Positions 16,967-25,919 of a stretch of 64,000 nucleotides of DNA are shown here, one piece after another. The translations under genes were made by a program, and so were the position numbers. Source of the stretch: Halobacteriovorax sp. DA5 (lineage in GTDB: Bacteria; Bdellovibrionota; Bacteriovoracia; Bacteriovoracales; Bacteriovoracaceae). The stretch spans positions 434,001 through 498,000 of the forward strand of contig NZ_PPDJ01000001.1 of the NCBI RefSeq assembly GCF_002903145.1, given 5' to 3'. How positions within the stretch are numbered: the first letter of the stretch is position 1; the number at the start of each line of letters is the position of its first letter. The notes under the pieces are model-generated. The model saw nothing but the letters and a program-made list of their open reading frames with translations, ran no database searches and was not told where the DNA came from.

Positions 16967-18253
16967 TTAGCTTCGAGAAAAAACACTTTTTGTATGGGCA
17001 CTATAGATTTCGAGATCATTGAGATCTTTTAGTTGCCCAATAAGCTTCTTGTCGTCACTATCTGGAAGATTGTTTTCTAAAATCGTAAAAAAAGACTGGC
17101 GATCACTTGCTTCAAATGAAGCCTTTTGAACTACGCGGTATAGGTCTTCTCTTGTATTATTAGAAACTTCAATTAATTTATGTAAAACGAAGCTAGAAAG
17201 GTGTTTAAAGTTTTGAGTAACTTTAGATTTCATTGCTTCTTTATCAATGACGAGATCTTCTACAGTGCTATTCATACGCTCAATTGAGTAGAGTAGGATT
17301 CCAAACATATCAGGTAGAAAGAACCTTTCAGCACTTGAGTGGCTGATATCTCTTTCATGCCAAAGCAGGCAGTTATCCATTGCTACTTGGTTATATGTTC
17401 TAAGCATTCTTGCCATTCCTGTAAGGTTCTCACTTGAGATGGGGTTCTTTTTATGTGGCATTGTCGATGAACCTTTTTGACCTTTTTTAAAGCCTTCAAA
17501 AACTTCTGCAACATCAGAGTGTTGAAGATGGCGAATCTCGACACATAGTCTTTCTAAGGCGCAGCCAAATAGTGAGATAATTGTCGTTAGCTTTGCAATG
17601 CGATCGCGAGGAATGACTTGCGTTGAAACAGGTTCAACTTTTAGTCCAAGAAAGTTTAAAACTTCAGCTTCAATTGCCGGAGTTAAAATAGTGTAATTTC
17701 CAACTGCACCTGAGATTTGGCCAGTCAGTTCGTTGTCATAAAAATCTTTGAGATCACTGTAGCGTCTTTTGAACTCACAAAGATGTCCTCTCAGTTTTTG
17801 GCCAAAACTCATTGGCTCTGCAAAGATACCGTGAGAGCGCCCAATGCAGATTGTTTCCATATGCTCATTTGATTTTTCATCAAGTGTTTTAATAAGCATT
17901 TCAAAAGCTGGTAGAATACGATTGAGTGTTTCTTTTATTTGAAGTGTTAGAGCTGTATCAATGATGTCGGATGAAGTGACTCCAAAGTGAAAATACTTTC
18001 CTTCATTAGTCTCTAGTTGCTCAGTAATTGAAGTACAAAAGGCAATAACATCATGTCTTGTTTCACGTTCGATCTCCTTGATTCGCTCAGGATTAACAGT
18101 CACAAGATTTAACTTATTCGAAAATGCTTCTTTTATAATTCCGGCATTCTCAAGGGCCTTTGTCAGTGCAATTTCGACTTCAAGAAATTTTTCAAATTTA
18201 AATTGCTCGCTCCAAATTTCACTAATCTCTTTCTTTTCGTATCTTTCAATCAT
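16967..18253 (-). CDS. purB: Adenylosuccinate lyase
   Basis: A 428-residue fumarase/aspartase-superfamily enzyme that acts twice in purine synthesis: SAICAR to AICAR, and adenylosuccinate to AMP, each releasing fumarate. The superfamily signature GSSTMPHKKNP (around residue 265) holds the catalytic-loop serine. HFGVTSSDIIDTA (~92) and RSHGIFAEPMSFG (~142, general-acid His) are also typical. The length is normal. Downstream of the TolC/barrel genes on the same strand with a 15-nt gap, so possibly cotranscribed though functionally unrelated. Confidence 0.95.
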   Translation of the reverse strand: MIERYEKKEISEIWSEQFKFEKFLEVEIALTKALENAGIIKEAFSNKLNLVTVNPERIKEIERETRHDVIAFCTSITEQLETNEGKYFHFGVTSSDIIDTALTLQIKETLNRILPAFEMLIKTLDEKSNEHMETICIGRSHGIFAEPMSFGQKLRGHLCEFKRRYSDLKDFYDNELTGQISGAVGNYTILTPAIEAEVLNFLGLKVEPVSTQVIPRDRIAKLTTIISLFGCALERLCVEIRHLQHSDVAEVFEGFKKGQKGSSTMPHKKNPISSENLTGMARMLRTYNQVAMDNCLLWHERDISHSSAERFFLPDMFGILLYSIERMNSTVEDLVIDKEAMKSKVTQNFKHLSSFVLHKLIEVSNNTREDLYRVVQKASFEASDRQSFFTILENNLPDSDDKKLIGQLKDLNDLEIYSAHTKSVFSRS

Positions 18254-18268
18254 AAGTCTTCCAGTTAA

Positions 18269-18913
18269 TTAAAATATAAATCCAACTCCAAGCTGAGCAC
18301 TTACCCAACTCGCTGATGCTTCAGTCGTAATTGTTTCATCTGAGCTTTCTAATGCCATTAGGTTATAAATAAATCGTGCAGAGAAGTGTAGGCCACTACT
18401 TGCTCGATAAATTAGGCCATAGCTTGCATTAAAGCCAATCCCTGATAATTCAGTACCGAAAGCCTCTGAGTCACTTATATTATAAGTAAGATGTGCCTGA
18501 ATTTCATCGTAAATAGACTTAATATTGATGAAGTCGTTGATTAGGATTGAGCGTCTACTTAGCCCTGCTCCGACTGAGTAAACACTTAGGCTTGCATCAA
18601 GGTTATCAAATTGTGTTACACTCGCAACATCAAGTGTATTAAGAGCGCCGTAGAGATTTAGTGAATACCTTTCGCTGTAAAATGTAATTGTACCACTGAT
18701 TGTATTTGTCGAAGCAAATTCACTTAAGTTTGTAATTCCACCATAATTAAATTCAAGTGAGAAATTATCATCTTTGATATTATAGCGTGAAAGTTCATAG
18801 CCATAATCTTCATCAGTGATATTGATATCTTCAAAACTTGTTAAGTCTTGTGCAAAACTAGTTGAGGCTAGTGTTAATAAAAGTAGAGTAGAGATAAAAC
18901 TTAATTTTTTCAT
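18269..18913 (-). CDS. Predicted outer-membrane beta-barrel protein
   Basis: A 214-residue protein with a signal peptide (MKKLSFISTLLLLTLASTSFA). The mature part shows alternating hydrophobic beta-strands (for example SLEFNYGG, LNLYGALN, LHFSARFIYNL) and ends in an aromatic residue (QLGVGFIF), the usual C-terminal signal for outer-membrane barrels. I recognise no specific family. Its ATG overlaps the stop of the TolC-like gene by one base (TAATG), so the two are coupled. Confidence 0.65.
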   Translation of the reverse strand: MKKLSFISTLLLLTLASTSFAQDLTSFEDINITDEDYGYELSRYNIKDDNFSLEFNYGGITNLSEFASTNTISGTITFYSERYSLNLYGALNTLDVASVTQFDNLDASLSVYSVGAGLSRRSILINDFINIKSIYDEIQAHLTYNISDSEAFGTELSGIGFNASYGLIYRASSGLHFSARFIYNLMALESSDETITTEASASWVSAQLGVGFIF

Positions 18914-20355
18914 TATTGTCCTCCTCCCTTAATAATGGCCTTATCAAAGGCTTGGTCAGGAAGATTTTCTAGACCTACAATTTGGGCCAGTTCAACTCTC
19001 TTGGCCAGGTATTGAAATTTAATAATCGACTCTCTCGTTAGTGAGTCAAAGTAGTCCTGCATCGCTAATTGGTACTCAAGATAACGTGTCTTACGATTTG
19101 TATATTGATAAAGAGCTGTCTCCATTCTCTTTTTTAACGAGTCATTACGGGATTTAATAATATTTAGATGCTCAACTGCAGAGTTTAAAAAGTTGAAGAT
19201 ATTAACAATGGCCTCTTCAACCTTTCTTCTTGTAAGACTTAAATCATACATGGCCTTTTCTTTTTCTAGTCTTGCATTTGCAAGTTTTCTACGATTAAAA
19301 AGTCCACCGTCCCCAAAGATTGTCCAACTTGCGTTTAAGCTGGCCACAAGATCAATATTTGAATTACCAACTGATGTCGTGTAGTAGTCATTTGTTACAG
19401 AGCTGCCGTCAAAAATTTGAGAATAAGTTCCAAAATTTACTGTAATTTTTGGAAGAGGAAGATTGTCTCTTACTGCAATTTCATACTCGCGGTTTTTAAT
19501 ATTTCTTTCGACTTTCTTATCAAGAATAAATGGTGAAACTTTTCTGGCCGTAGCGATGGCATTGTCTCTGCTATAAGTCGACTTTTCGTATTGATAATCG
19601 TCTTTGATGAAATAAAGTGTTCCTGGAGGATCATTTAAACGTTTGGCCATATCTTCTGAAGCGATATTTTCATTTGTCTTAGCGTCAGTATAGGCTTCTT
19701 GAGCTCTTAAGTACTCTGAGCGAGATTGGTAGTACTCGTGTTTTGTAATTTTCTTCTGTAATACTTTTTCTCGGTTCATACGATAAACAAGAGTAGCGCG
19801 TTGAAGGTATTGGCGAGCAATGATCTTCAAGTCTTTAGCGTGAATCAGTCTTACATATTCACGAACGAGTTCCTGTTTAAACTCACGAAGCGTTTCTTTG
19901 TCGCGGTCAATTTGACGCTCAAGTGATTCTTTTTCATTCTTATAATTAAGGTAGTCCTTACCCCAATTGAAAAGCGTATATTCTCCAAGCTCCAGTCCAA
20001 CACTTCCGCTCGCTGTACGAGGTAGGCGAGTTAAGTCATTATTTCCACTCTTAAGTGTTCCAATTCGCTGTGGGTTTAGTTGCAAGTTAATTTTTGGATT
20101 AGGCGTCCAGAACTCTTCTTTTGTATCCTTTAATCTATTTTTTAGAATCTCAATATTTTTGCGACGGATAACATTGTCTTGGTAGCTTCTCATTCCTTGC
20201 TCGATTACTGTTCCAATATCGAGTGGACGATAAGCATTTTCATCAACTTTATCTTCACTGGCCTCTTGGATAAAGATTTCAGGAGATTGTTCTAATGCAT
20301 AAGAAAAGCTTGATAGAAATAGGTAGGCGCAAACAAAGCCTATTGTTTTAGTCAT
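18913..20355 (-). CDS. TolC-like outer-membrane efflux protein
   Basis: A 480-residue outer-membrane factor with signal peptide MTKTIGFVCAYLFLSSFSYA and two long coiled repeats separated by beta segments (residues ~130-230 and ~330-450), as in TolC trimers. I preferred the ATG at 20355, which has GAGAGGG upstream, over the ATG at 20373. No inner-membrane pump or adaptor gene is next to it, only the small barrel protein, so the partner is unknown. This is the first of two TolC-type genes in the window. Confidence 0.8.
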   Translation of the reverse strand: MTKTIGFVCAYLFLSSFSYALEQSPEIFIQEASEDKVDENAYRPLDIGTVIEQGMRSYQDNVIRRKNIEILKNRLKDTKEEFWTPNPKINLQLNPQRIGTLKSGNNDLTRLPRTASGSVGLELGEYTLFNWGKDYLNYKNEKESLERQIDRDKETLREFKQELVREYVRLIHAKDLKIIARQYLQRATLVYRMNREKVLQKKITKHEYYQSRSEYLRAQEAYTDAKTNENIASEDMAKRLNDPPGTLYFIKDDYQYEKSTYSRDNAIATARKVSPFILDKKVERNIKNREYEIAVRDNLPLPKITVNFGTYSQIFDGSSVTNDYYTTSVGNSNIDLVASLNASWTIFGDGGLFNRRKLANARLEKEKAMYDLSLTRRKVEEAIVNIFNFLNSAVEHLNIIKSRNDSLKKRMETALYQYTNRKTRYLEYQLAMQDYFDSLTRESIIKFQYLAKRVELAQIVGLENLPDQAFDKAIIKGGGQ

Positions 20356-20445
20356 AAGTGAAGTCCCTCTCATTTAGCTAATTGCTAATTTTGTGCGTCT
20401 GCTAAAATTATGACTTGCGTGATATGAGATGGCAACACTTGCTCG

Positions 20446-20805
20446 CTAGAGAGTCAATCCTGGACATCCACGGCGAACAATTTGTTCTTCGAGCTTAATA
20501 ACTTTCAAGTTCGTAATCTTTAATTCTTGGATGACGCGGTATTGATTGTCTCTTAGCTTTGAGGAAATCGACTTTTTATTATCAGGTGTCGTCTTTAGAA
20601 GATTCTTGTTTCGATCTAAGAGAAAAAGCAGTCTTTGACGGTGTTCAACTTTTTCTTGTCTTTGGTTCATTAGTGAGTCGCAACGACGAGAAATACTTGG
20701 GTCAGTAATAATTGAATCGGAAATAGTTTGCGCATTAAGTCTATTCTCAATTGAGGCCGTATAAATAAAAACAATGGCACTGAGTGTTAAGGCGAAGTAT
20801 TTCAT
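20446..20805 (-). CDS. Exported or membrane-anchored coiled-coil protein
   Basis: A 119-residue orphan. The start at 20805 (MKYFALTLSAIVFIY) gives an N-terminal signal or anchor; the longer frame to 20838 adds only an atypical extension. The rest is charged and helical (EKVEHRQRLLFLLDRNKNLL, then a second helix to EEQIVRR), with one cysteine in each end region. The function is unknown. It is divergent from the Kdo operon. Confidence 0.55.
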   Translation of the reverse strand: MKYFALTLSAIVFIYTASIENRLNAQTISDSIITDPSISRRCDSLMNQRQEKVEHRQRLLFLLDRNKNLLKTTPDNKKSISSKLRDNQYRVIQELKITNLKVIKLEEQIVRRGCPGLTL

Positions 20806-20875
20806 GAGATTTATGATATCACACTTTGCAAGTATCACAGGTATTTGTTATTATTTACTGTCAAAAAGGTAAATA

Positions 20876-21640
20876 ATGAACTTAAAAGCTTTGGTATTAA
20901 TACCATCAAGATTCGCCTCGACTCGTTTCCCCGGAAAACCTCTAGCAAATATCGCCGGCAAGGCAATGGTCTCTCATGTTTATGATGGATGTGCTGGTAT
21001 TGTTGAAAATTTTCCTGGTTCAAAAGTTTGTGTCGTTACGGATAATGATGAAATTGAAAAAATGTTAAATGAGTCTGGCCGCAATGTGGTTCGAGTCGAT
21101 GATGATGTTCCGTCGGGAAGTGAAAGAATCTTCTTGGCCTACGATCGTTTTTTTAAAGATGAAAAGTATGACTTCGTTATCAATGTGCAAGGTGATGAGC
21201 CATTGATCAAAGCTGACTTACTAACTGAACTATTGCGAATTCATAATTCTCAAAATTTTGATGTAGCGACTGTTATAAAAGAGATGTCGATTGATAATGA
21301 TCATGAGGATTACTTAAATCCAAATAAGGTGAAGGCCGTCTTTTCAAAAGAGAAAAATATTTGCCATTACTTTACAAGAAGCCCTCATCCATTCAATCGT
21401 CAAAAGACACCGGGGCTAAACTGGTATTTACATATTGGTATCTATTCATTCAAACCAGAAGTCCTTAAGAATTTCTGCTCTCTAGGTGAGTCGACTAATG
21501 AGAAGATTGAATGTTTAGAGCAATTAAGACTACTTGATAACGGCTACACAATTGGTGCCGCAATTACAGATATGACATTATGTGGAGTTGATACTCCGGA
21601 AGATATTCCATTCGTGGAGGGAGTGATAAATGGCAAATAG
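20876..21640 (+). CDS. kdsB: 3-deoxy-manno-octulosonate cytidylyltransferase
   Basis: A 254-residue enzyme that activates Kdo with CTP to CMP-Kdo, the donor for the lipopolysaccharide inner core. The N-terminal nucleotide-binding signature [16 protein letters not shown] (residues 8-23) and NVQGDEPLI (~104) are diagnostic, and the length is standard. It is the first gene of a six-gene operon; its last 11 nt overlap pyrG, whose product supplies CTP. Confidence 0.95.
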   Translation: MNLKALVLIPSRFASTRFPGKPLANIAGKAMVSHVYDGCAGIVENFPGSKVCVVTDNDEIEKMLNESGRNVVRVDDDVPSGSERIFLAYDRFFKDEKYDFVINVQGDEPLIKADLLTELLRIHNSQNFDVATVIKEMSIDNDHEDYLNPNKVKAVFSKEKNICHYFTRSPHPFNRQKTPGLNWYLHIGIYSFKPEVLKNFCSLGESTNEKIECLEQLRLLDNGYTIGAAITDMTLCGVDTPEDIPFVEGVINGK

Positions 21641-23234
21641 CCAAAAGAAGTATATTTTCATTACTGGTGGAGTTACAAGTTCTCTTGGAAAAGGCTTAGC
21701 AGCTGCTTCAATTGCATCTTTACTAGAAAGACGTGGAATTCGCATTAATATGCTTAAGATGGATCCGTATATCAATGTTGACCCAGGGACAATGAGTCCG
21801 ACTCAACACGGAGAAGTTTTTGTAACGGACGATGGTGCTGAAACAGATCTAGACCTTGGACACTATGAAAGATTCACTTCTTTAACACTTTCAAAACAAT
21901 CAAACTTTACGACAGGTCAAGTTTACCTAGAGGTAATTGAGAAAGAAAGAGAAGGGAAGTATCTTGGTAAGACGGTTCAAGTTGTTCCTCACATCACGGA
22001 TGAAATTAAACGTCGTATTCATATTGCAGCAGAGGATGCAGATATTCTAATCGGAGAAATCGGTGGAACTATTGGAGATATTGAATCTCTTCCATATGTT
22101 GAATCAATTAGACAATTTGCTCATGACGTTGGACAAGAGAATGTTTTATTCGTTCACCTTGTTTTAATTCCTTATTTATCTGCAGCGGGAGAGTTAAAGT
22201 CCAAACCAGCTCAACACTCAGTTAAAGAGCTTCGTTCACAAGGTCTATTCCCACATATTATTATTTGTCGCAGTGATCGTGAGATTGATCAGTCGATTAT
22301 GGATAAAATCTCACTATTTTGTAACGTACCAAAAGACAATGTATTCCAATCTTTAGACTTGGATTCAATTTATAAAGTACCACTTAACTTCCATTCTCAA
22401 GGGCTAGATGAAAAGATCACAAAGATCTTAGGGATTTGGTCTTCATCACCAAAGATTGATGACCTTGAAAAGGTTGCATATAACTTCGATCATCCACTAA
22501 GAGAGGTGAAGATTGGTGTTGTTGGAAAGTATACGGAATTAGTAGAGTCGTACAAGTCTCTGGATGAGGCCTTAAGACACGGGGCACTTGCTCATCAGCT
22601 AAAGCTTGTTCCTGTATATGTTGACTCGGAAGATATTGAAAAAGAAGGAGCAGATAAGCTTCTTAAAGATGTACAAGGTATTCTTGTACCAGGTGGTTTT
22701 GGAGAGCGTGGTACGGAAGGGAAAATTTCGGCCATTCGTTTTGCTCGTGAAAATAAAGTTCCATTCTTTGGAATATGTCTAGGAATGCAGCTTGCAATTA
22801 TTGAATATGCTAGAAATATTTGTGGATTAACAGATGCTACATCAGAAGAATTTAATGCTGGTGGAGATCTTTTAGTTCACTATATGGAAGGTCAAACTCG
22901 CGATGGTGCTAAAGGTGGAAGTATGCGCCTTGGTAGCTATGAGTGTGAGCTTCTTGATGGAAGTCGCGCAAGACAGATGTATGGTGAAAAACTAATTCAT
23001 GAAAGACACCGCCATCGTCTAGAAGTTAACAACTTCTATGTTGAACAATTAAAAGAGTGTGGTCTTGTTATTAGTGGAAAGAATCCTGAACTTAACCTCG
23101 TTGAAACAATTGAGATTAAGGATCATCCTTTCTTCTTTGCGTGTCAGTACCACCCAGAGTTTAAATCGAGGCCATATGCGGCCCACCCAGTATTTAGTGA
23201 ATTTATTAAAGAGGCAGATAAATATGGAAAATAA
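21630..23234 (+). CDS. pyrG: CTP synthase
   Basis: A 534-residue enzyme that aminates UTP to CTP with glutamine and ATP. The N-terminal synthase domain (residues 1-265) has [19 protein letters not shown] and [15 protein letters not shown]. The C-terminal class-I glutamine amidotransferase domain has [10 protein letters not shown], the nucleophile C383 in FGICLGMQ, and the His-Glu pair in YHPEF near the end. The length is typical. It sits between kdsB and kdsA, overlapping both by 11 nt, which suggests tight coupling of CTP supply to CMP-Kdo synthesis. Confidence 0.97.
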   Translation: MANSQKKYIFITGGVTSSLGKGLAAASIASLLERRGIRINMLKMDPYINVDPGTMSPTQHGEVFVTDDGAETDLDLGHYERFTSLTLSKQSNFTTGQVYLEVIEKEREGKYLGKTVQVVPHITDEIKRRIHIAAEDADILIGEIGGTIGDIESLPYVESIRQFAHDVGQENVLFVHLVLIPYLSAAGELKSKPAQHSVKELRSQGLFPHIIICRSDREIDQSIMDKISLFCNVPKDNVFQSLDLDSIYKVPLNFHSQGLDEKITKILGIWSSSPKIDDLEKVAYNFDHPLREVKIGVVGKYTELVESYKSLDEALRHGALAHQLKLVPVYVDSEDIEKEGADKLLKDVQGILVPGGFGERGTEGKISAIRFARENKVPFFGICLGMQLAIIEYARNICGLTDATSEEFNAGGDLLVHYMEGQTRDGAKGGSMRLGSYECELLDGSRARQMYGEKLIHERHRHRLEVNNFYVEQLKECGLVISGKNPELNLVETIEIKDHPFFFACQYHPEFKSRPYAAHPVFSEFIKEADKYGK

Positions 23235-24030
23235 AAAATTTGATCTATTCATGGGGACTTGTGTAATCGAGTCTGAACAAATGTGTATGGATGTTTGTGG
23301 ACGTCTTTTGGAAATGCTTGAGCCTGTAAAGGATGAAATCAACTTTTCTTATAAAGGGAGTTTTGATAAGGCAAACCGCTCATCAATCGATTCTTTCAGA
23401 GGTCCTGGACTTGAAAAAGGTCTTCAAATTCTTGAAAAAGTGAAGAAGCAATATGGTGTGCAATTAATCACAGACTTTCACACTGCTGAGCAAGCCGATA
23501 CTGTTGCAAGTGTTGTTGATACAATTCAAATCCCTGCATTTCTTTGTCGTCAAACAGATATGATCTTAGCAGGTGCTGAAGCTTGTAAGAAATACGACGC
23601 TCAACTTAAGATTAAAAAAGGACAATTCCTATCTCCTGAAGAGACTGGAAATATCGTTAAGAAGGCCGAAGAGTTTATTTCAAAGGATAAGATCCTCTTA
23701 ACTGAGAGGGGAACATCTTTTGGTTACAATAATCTTATTGTAGATATGGCAAGTTTCCAAATCATGAAGTCTTTTGGTGTTCGTGCAATTCACGACGCTA
23801 CTCATTGTGTTCAAAGACCTGGAGGTCTAGGGACTTCAACTGGTGGAAAGCGTGAGCAGATTCTAACTCTTGCTCAAGCGGCCGTGGCAGCAGGTGCAGA
23901 CGGAATCTTTATGGAAGTACATCCGAATCCAAGTGAAGCTAAGTCTGATGCGGCCACAAGCCTGCCTCTAGACCAAGCGGGTGTTATTATCCAAAGACTA
24001 TTAAGAATTAGAAACGCTATTATGGAATAA
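23224..24030 (+). CDS. kdsA: 3-deoxy-8-phosphooctulonate synthase
   Basis: A 268-residue enzyme that condenses PEP with arabinose 5-phosphate to Kdo 8-phosphate. Motifs: [11 protein letters not shown] (PEP site; usually GxCVIES), [30 protein letters not shown] and THCVQRPGG. The ATG at 23224 overlaps the end of pyrG; the longer frame to 23059 lies inside pyrG and is not used. The metal-ligand Cys of metal-dependent KdsA would lie in the GTCVIES stretch, but I do not assign the metal class. Confidence 0.96.
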   Translation: MENKKFDLFMGTCVIESEQMCMDVCGRLLEMLEPVKDEINFSYKGSFDKANRSSIDSFRGPGLEKGLQILEKVKKQYGVQLITDFHTAEQADTVASVVDTIQIPAFLCRQTDMILAGAEACKKYDAQLKIKKGQFLSPEETGNIVKKAEEFISKDKILLTERGTSFGYNNLIVDMASFQIMKSFGVRAIHDATHCVQRPGGLGTSTGGKREQILTLAQAAVAAGADGIFMEVHPNPSEAKSDAATSLPLDQAGVIIQRLLRIRNAIME

Positions 24031-24033
24031 TTA

Positions 24034-24609
24034 ATGGATTTATTTACAAAAGCTCAAAAATATAAAGAAAAATTAAAAGATATTAAAGTACTCGCTTTTG
24101 ATATTGATGGAGTTCTAACTCCAGGTCATGTTTGGTACCAAGATGATGAAATGGGCTTTAATCGCTCATCACATACTTCGGATGGCTATGCTTTAAAACT
24201 ACTTATGAAAGCAGGATTTAAAGTTGGTGTTATTTCTGGAGGTGCATCAAAAGGTGTTCAAGAGCGTTTTGTGAATAACTTAAAACTTGATTTTGCCTTC
24301 TTGGGTGACGAGGATAAAAGAGTCGCATTTAAAAAAGTCTTAGATCTTGGATTCAAACAAGAAGAAGTACTTTTTATGGGGGATGAATTCTTTGATGTTC
24401 CTCTACTAAAAGCAGCAGGATTTGCTGCAACAACGCCACATGCATCTCACGAGATTCAAATGTATTGTGACTATGTAACGCAAAGAGAAGGTGGACACGG
24501 TGCTGTTAGAGAAGTTATTGATATCTTCCGCTATGTCCATGGCATCGTTCCTGAAGTTTTAGACTTTGACGGAAGTCCTATTGATTTTAAGGATACATGG
24601 CCAAAGTAG
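24034..24609 (+). CDS. kdsC: 3-deoxy-manno-octulosonate-8-phosphatase (HAD family)
   Basis: A 191-residue C0-type HAD phosphatase that dephosphorylates Kdo 8-phosphate. Motif I is AFDIDGVLTPG (residues 22-32; nucleophile Asp in DxD), followed by HTSDGYALKLLMKAG, VISGG (motif II region) and FMGDEFFDVPLL (motif IV acidic pair). It follows kdsA by 3 nt, completing the steps that feed kdsB. Confidence 0.93.
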   Translation: MDLFTKAQKYKEKLKDIKVLAFDIDGVLTPGHVWYQDDEMGFNRSSHTSDGYALKLLMKAGFKVGVISGGASKGVQERFVNNLKLDFAFLGDEDKRVAFKKVLDLGFKQEEVLFMGDEFFDVPLLKAAGFAATTPHASHEIQMYCDYVTQREGGHGAVREVIDIFRYVHGIVPEVLDFDGSPIDFKDTWPK

Positions 24610-24621
24610 GAGTTGATTAGT

Positions 24622-24876
24622 ATGGATTTAACAAAACTAAAGGCCTTATTGGATGACCAATATGAGTGGCCAGCAGTCTATAATTTTAAGTTTATTGGAA
24701 ATGAGACAAATCGTGATGAGTTAATCATGGCCGTAGGAGAAAAGCCTCACCATGAAAAACCATCTAAAACAGGCAAGTACATCTCTTTCACATTCAATGT
24801 AAAGTGCAATAGTTCTGATGAAGTGTTAACGATTTATGAAAGAGTCGGGCGCCTACATGGTATACTAGCACTATGA
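24622..24876 (+). CDS. DUF493/YbeD-family protein
   Basis: An 84-residue ACT-like small protein with a family-typical start (LKALLDDQYEWPAVYNFKFIG) and end (YERVGRLHGIL). E. coli YbeD is of this family and has been linked to lipoate metabolism, but its role is unclear. I used the ATG at 24622, 9 nt after AGGAG, instead of TTG 24613. Its stop overlaps the gpsA start (ATGA). Confidence 0.8.
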   Translation: MDLTKLKALLDDQYEWPAVYNFKFIGNETNRDELIMAVGEKPHHEKPSKTGKYISFTFNVKCNSSDEVLTIYERVGRLHGILAL

Positions 24877-25919
24877 CAAAAGATAACTTTGAATATAAAA
24901 CAGCTCTCGTTGTTGGAGCTGGTGCTTTCGGAACTTCGATTGCATCAATTCTGGCAAATAAATTTGAAAATGTAATTTTAAAGGTACGCTCAGAAGATAT
25001 CTATAAAGATATTAATGAGGACCGTATCAATTCTGTCTATCTTCCTGGTATTAAGCTTGACGCTAATATTAAGGCAATCCTTGATTGGAGTGAGCTAGAT
25101 CCTAGTGAAGAAGATAGTTTAGAGCTTATTGTTTCAGGGTTACCTACTCACGGAATTAGAACTTTCTTTAGTGAAAACCTTGTTCGCTTTAATAGCTACC
25201 TTGGTAAAGGCATTCCTTTAATTAGTCTTTCAAAAGGGATTGATCCTGATACTCTTGAGTTAAGTGATGATCTACTAAATGATTTCTTTCCGCATTATCG
25301 TGACAATATCACATTCTTATCTGGCCCAAGTTTCGCAAAAGAAATTATGGAAAAACAGATTACTCTTGTCACAATCGCAGGTCGATCTAAAAAAGTGTTA
25401 ATGGATGTTGCCACTAAATTAGAAACTCCATATTTTAAGGCCCTGCCAAATTACGATATAAAAGGTGTCCTTCTAGGTGGTGCTCTTAAAAACGTTTTGG
25501 CCATTGCTGGTGGTATCGTTGAAGGCCTAGGCTACAATCACAATACGCGTGCCGCTATGATTACTCGTGGAATCGTCGAAATGCTACGCTTTGGTAAGGT
25601 ATTTAACGCTCGTCCTGAAACATTTTATGGCCTAAGTGGAATGGGGGATCTCATTCTAACAACAACAGGTGGACTGTCTCGTAACAAAACTTTTGGACTT
25701 GAGATAGCTAAGGGGAGAAAGCCTCTTGATATTATCAATTCACAACGTACAGTTGTTGAAGGTTATAAGACGACAAAAGCGGCTTTCTTACTAGCTGAGA
25801 AATATGAAATTCGCGCACGAATTTTTAAAGGACTTTATGAAGTTCTATACAATGATGCAAACGTTGAAGAAGTTCTAAGTCAACTAATGCAGGCACCTAT
25901 TAAGTTTGAAATCGATTAA
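24873..25919 (+). CDS. gpsA: Glycerol-3-phosphate dehydrogenase (NAD(P)+)
   Basis: A 348-residue enzyme that reduces dihydroxyacetone phosphate to sn-glycerol 3-phosphate, the phospholipid backbone. It has the Rossmann signature VVGAGAFGTSIASILA (residues 14-29), then LSGPSFAKEI (~149), GALKNVLAIAGGIVEGLG (catalytic Lys) and RNKTFGLEIAKGR. It overlaps ybeD by 4 nt and shares its final TTAA with the convergent phoR. Joining it with Kdo genes couples two envelope-building branches. Confidence 0.95.
   Translation: MTKDNFEYKTALVVGAGAFGTSIASILANKFENVILKVRSEDIYKDINEDRINSVYLPGIKLDANIKAILDWSELDPSEEDSLELIVSGLPTHGIRTFFSENLVRFNSYLGKGIPLISLSKGIDPDTLELSDDLLNDFFPHYRDNITFLSGPSFAKEIMEKQITLVTIAGRSKKVLMDVATKLETPYFKALPNYDIKGVLLGGALKNVLAIAGGIVEGLGYNHNTRAAMITRGIVEMLRFGKVFNARPETFYGLSGMGDLILTTTGGLSRNKTFGLEIAKGRKPLDIINSQRTVVEGYKTTKAAFLLAEKYEIRARIFKGLYEVLYNDANVEEVLSQLMQAPIKFEID

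Noticed and set aside
23059-23223. N-terminal extension of kdsA
   Set aside because: It lies inside pyrG, and the KdsA family begins at MENKKF (23224), which overlaps the pyrG stop in the operon style seen elsewhere.
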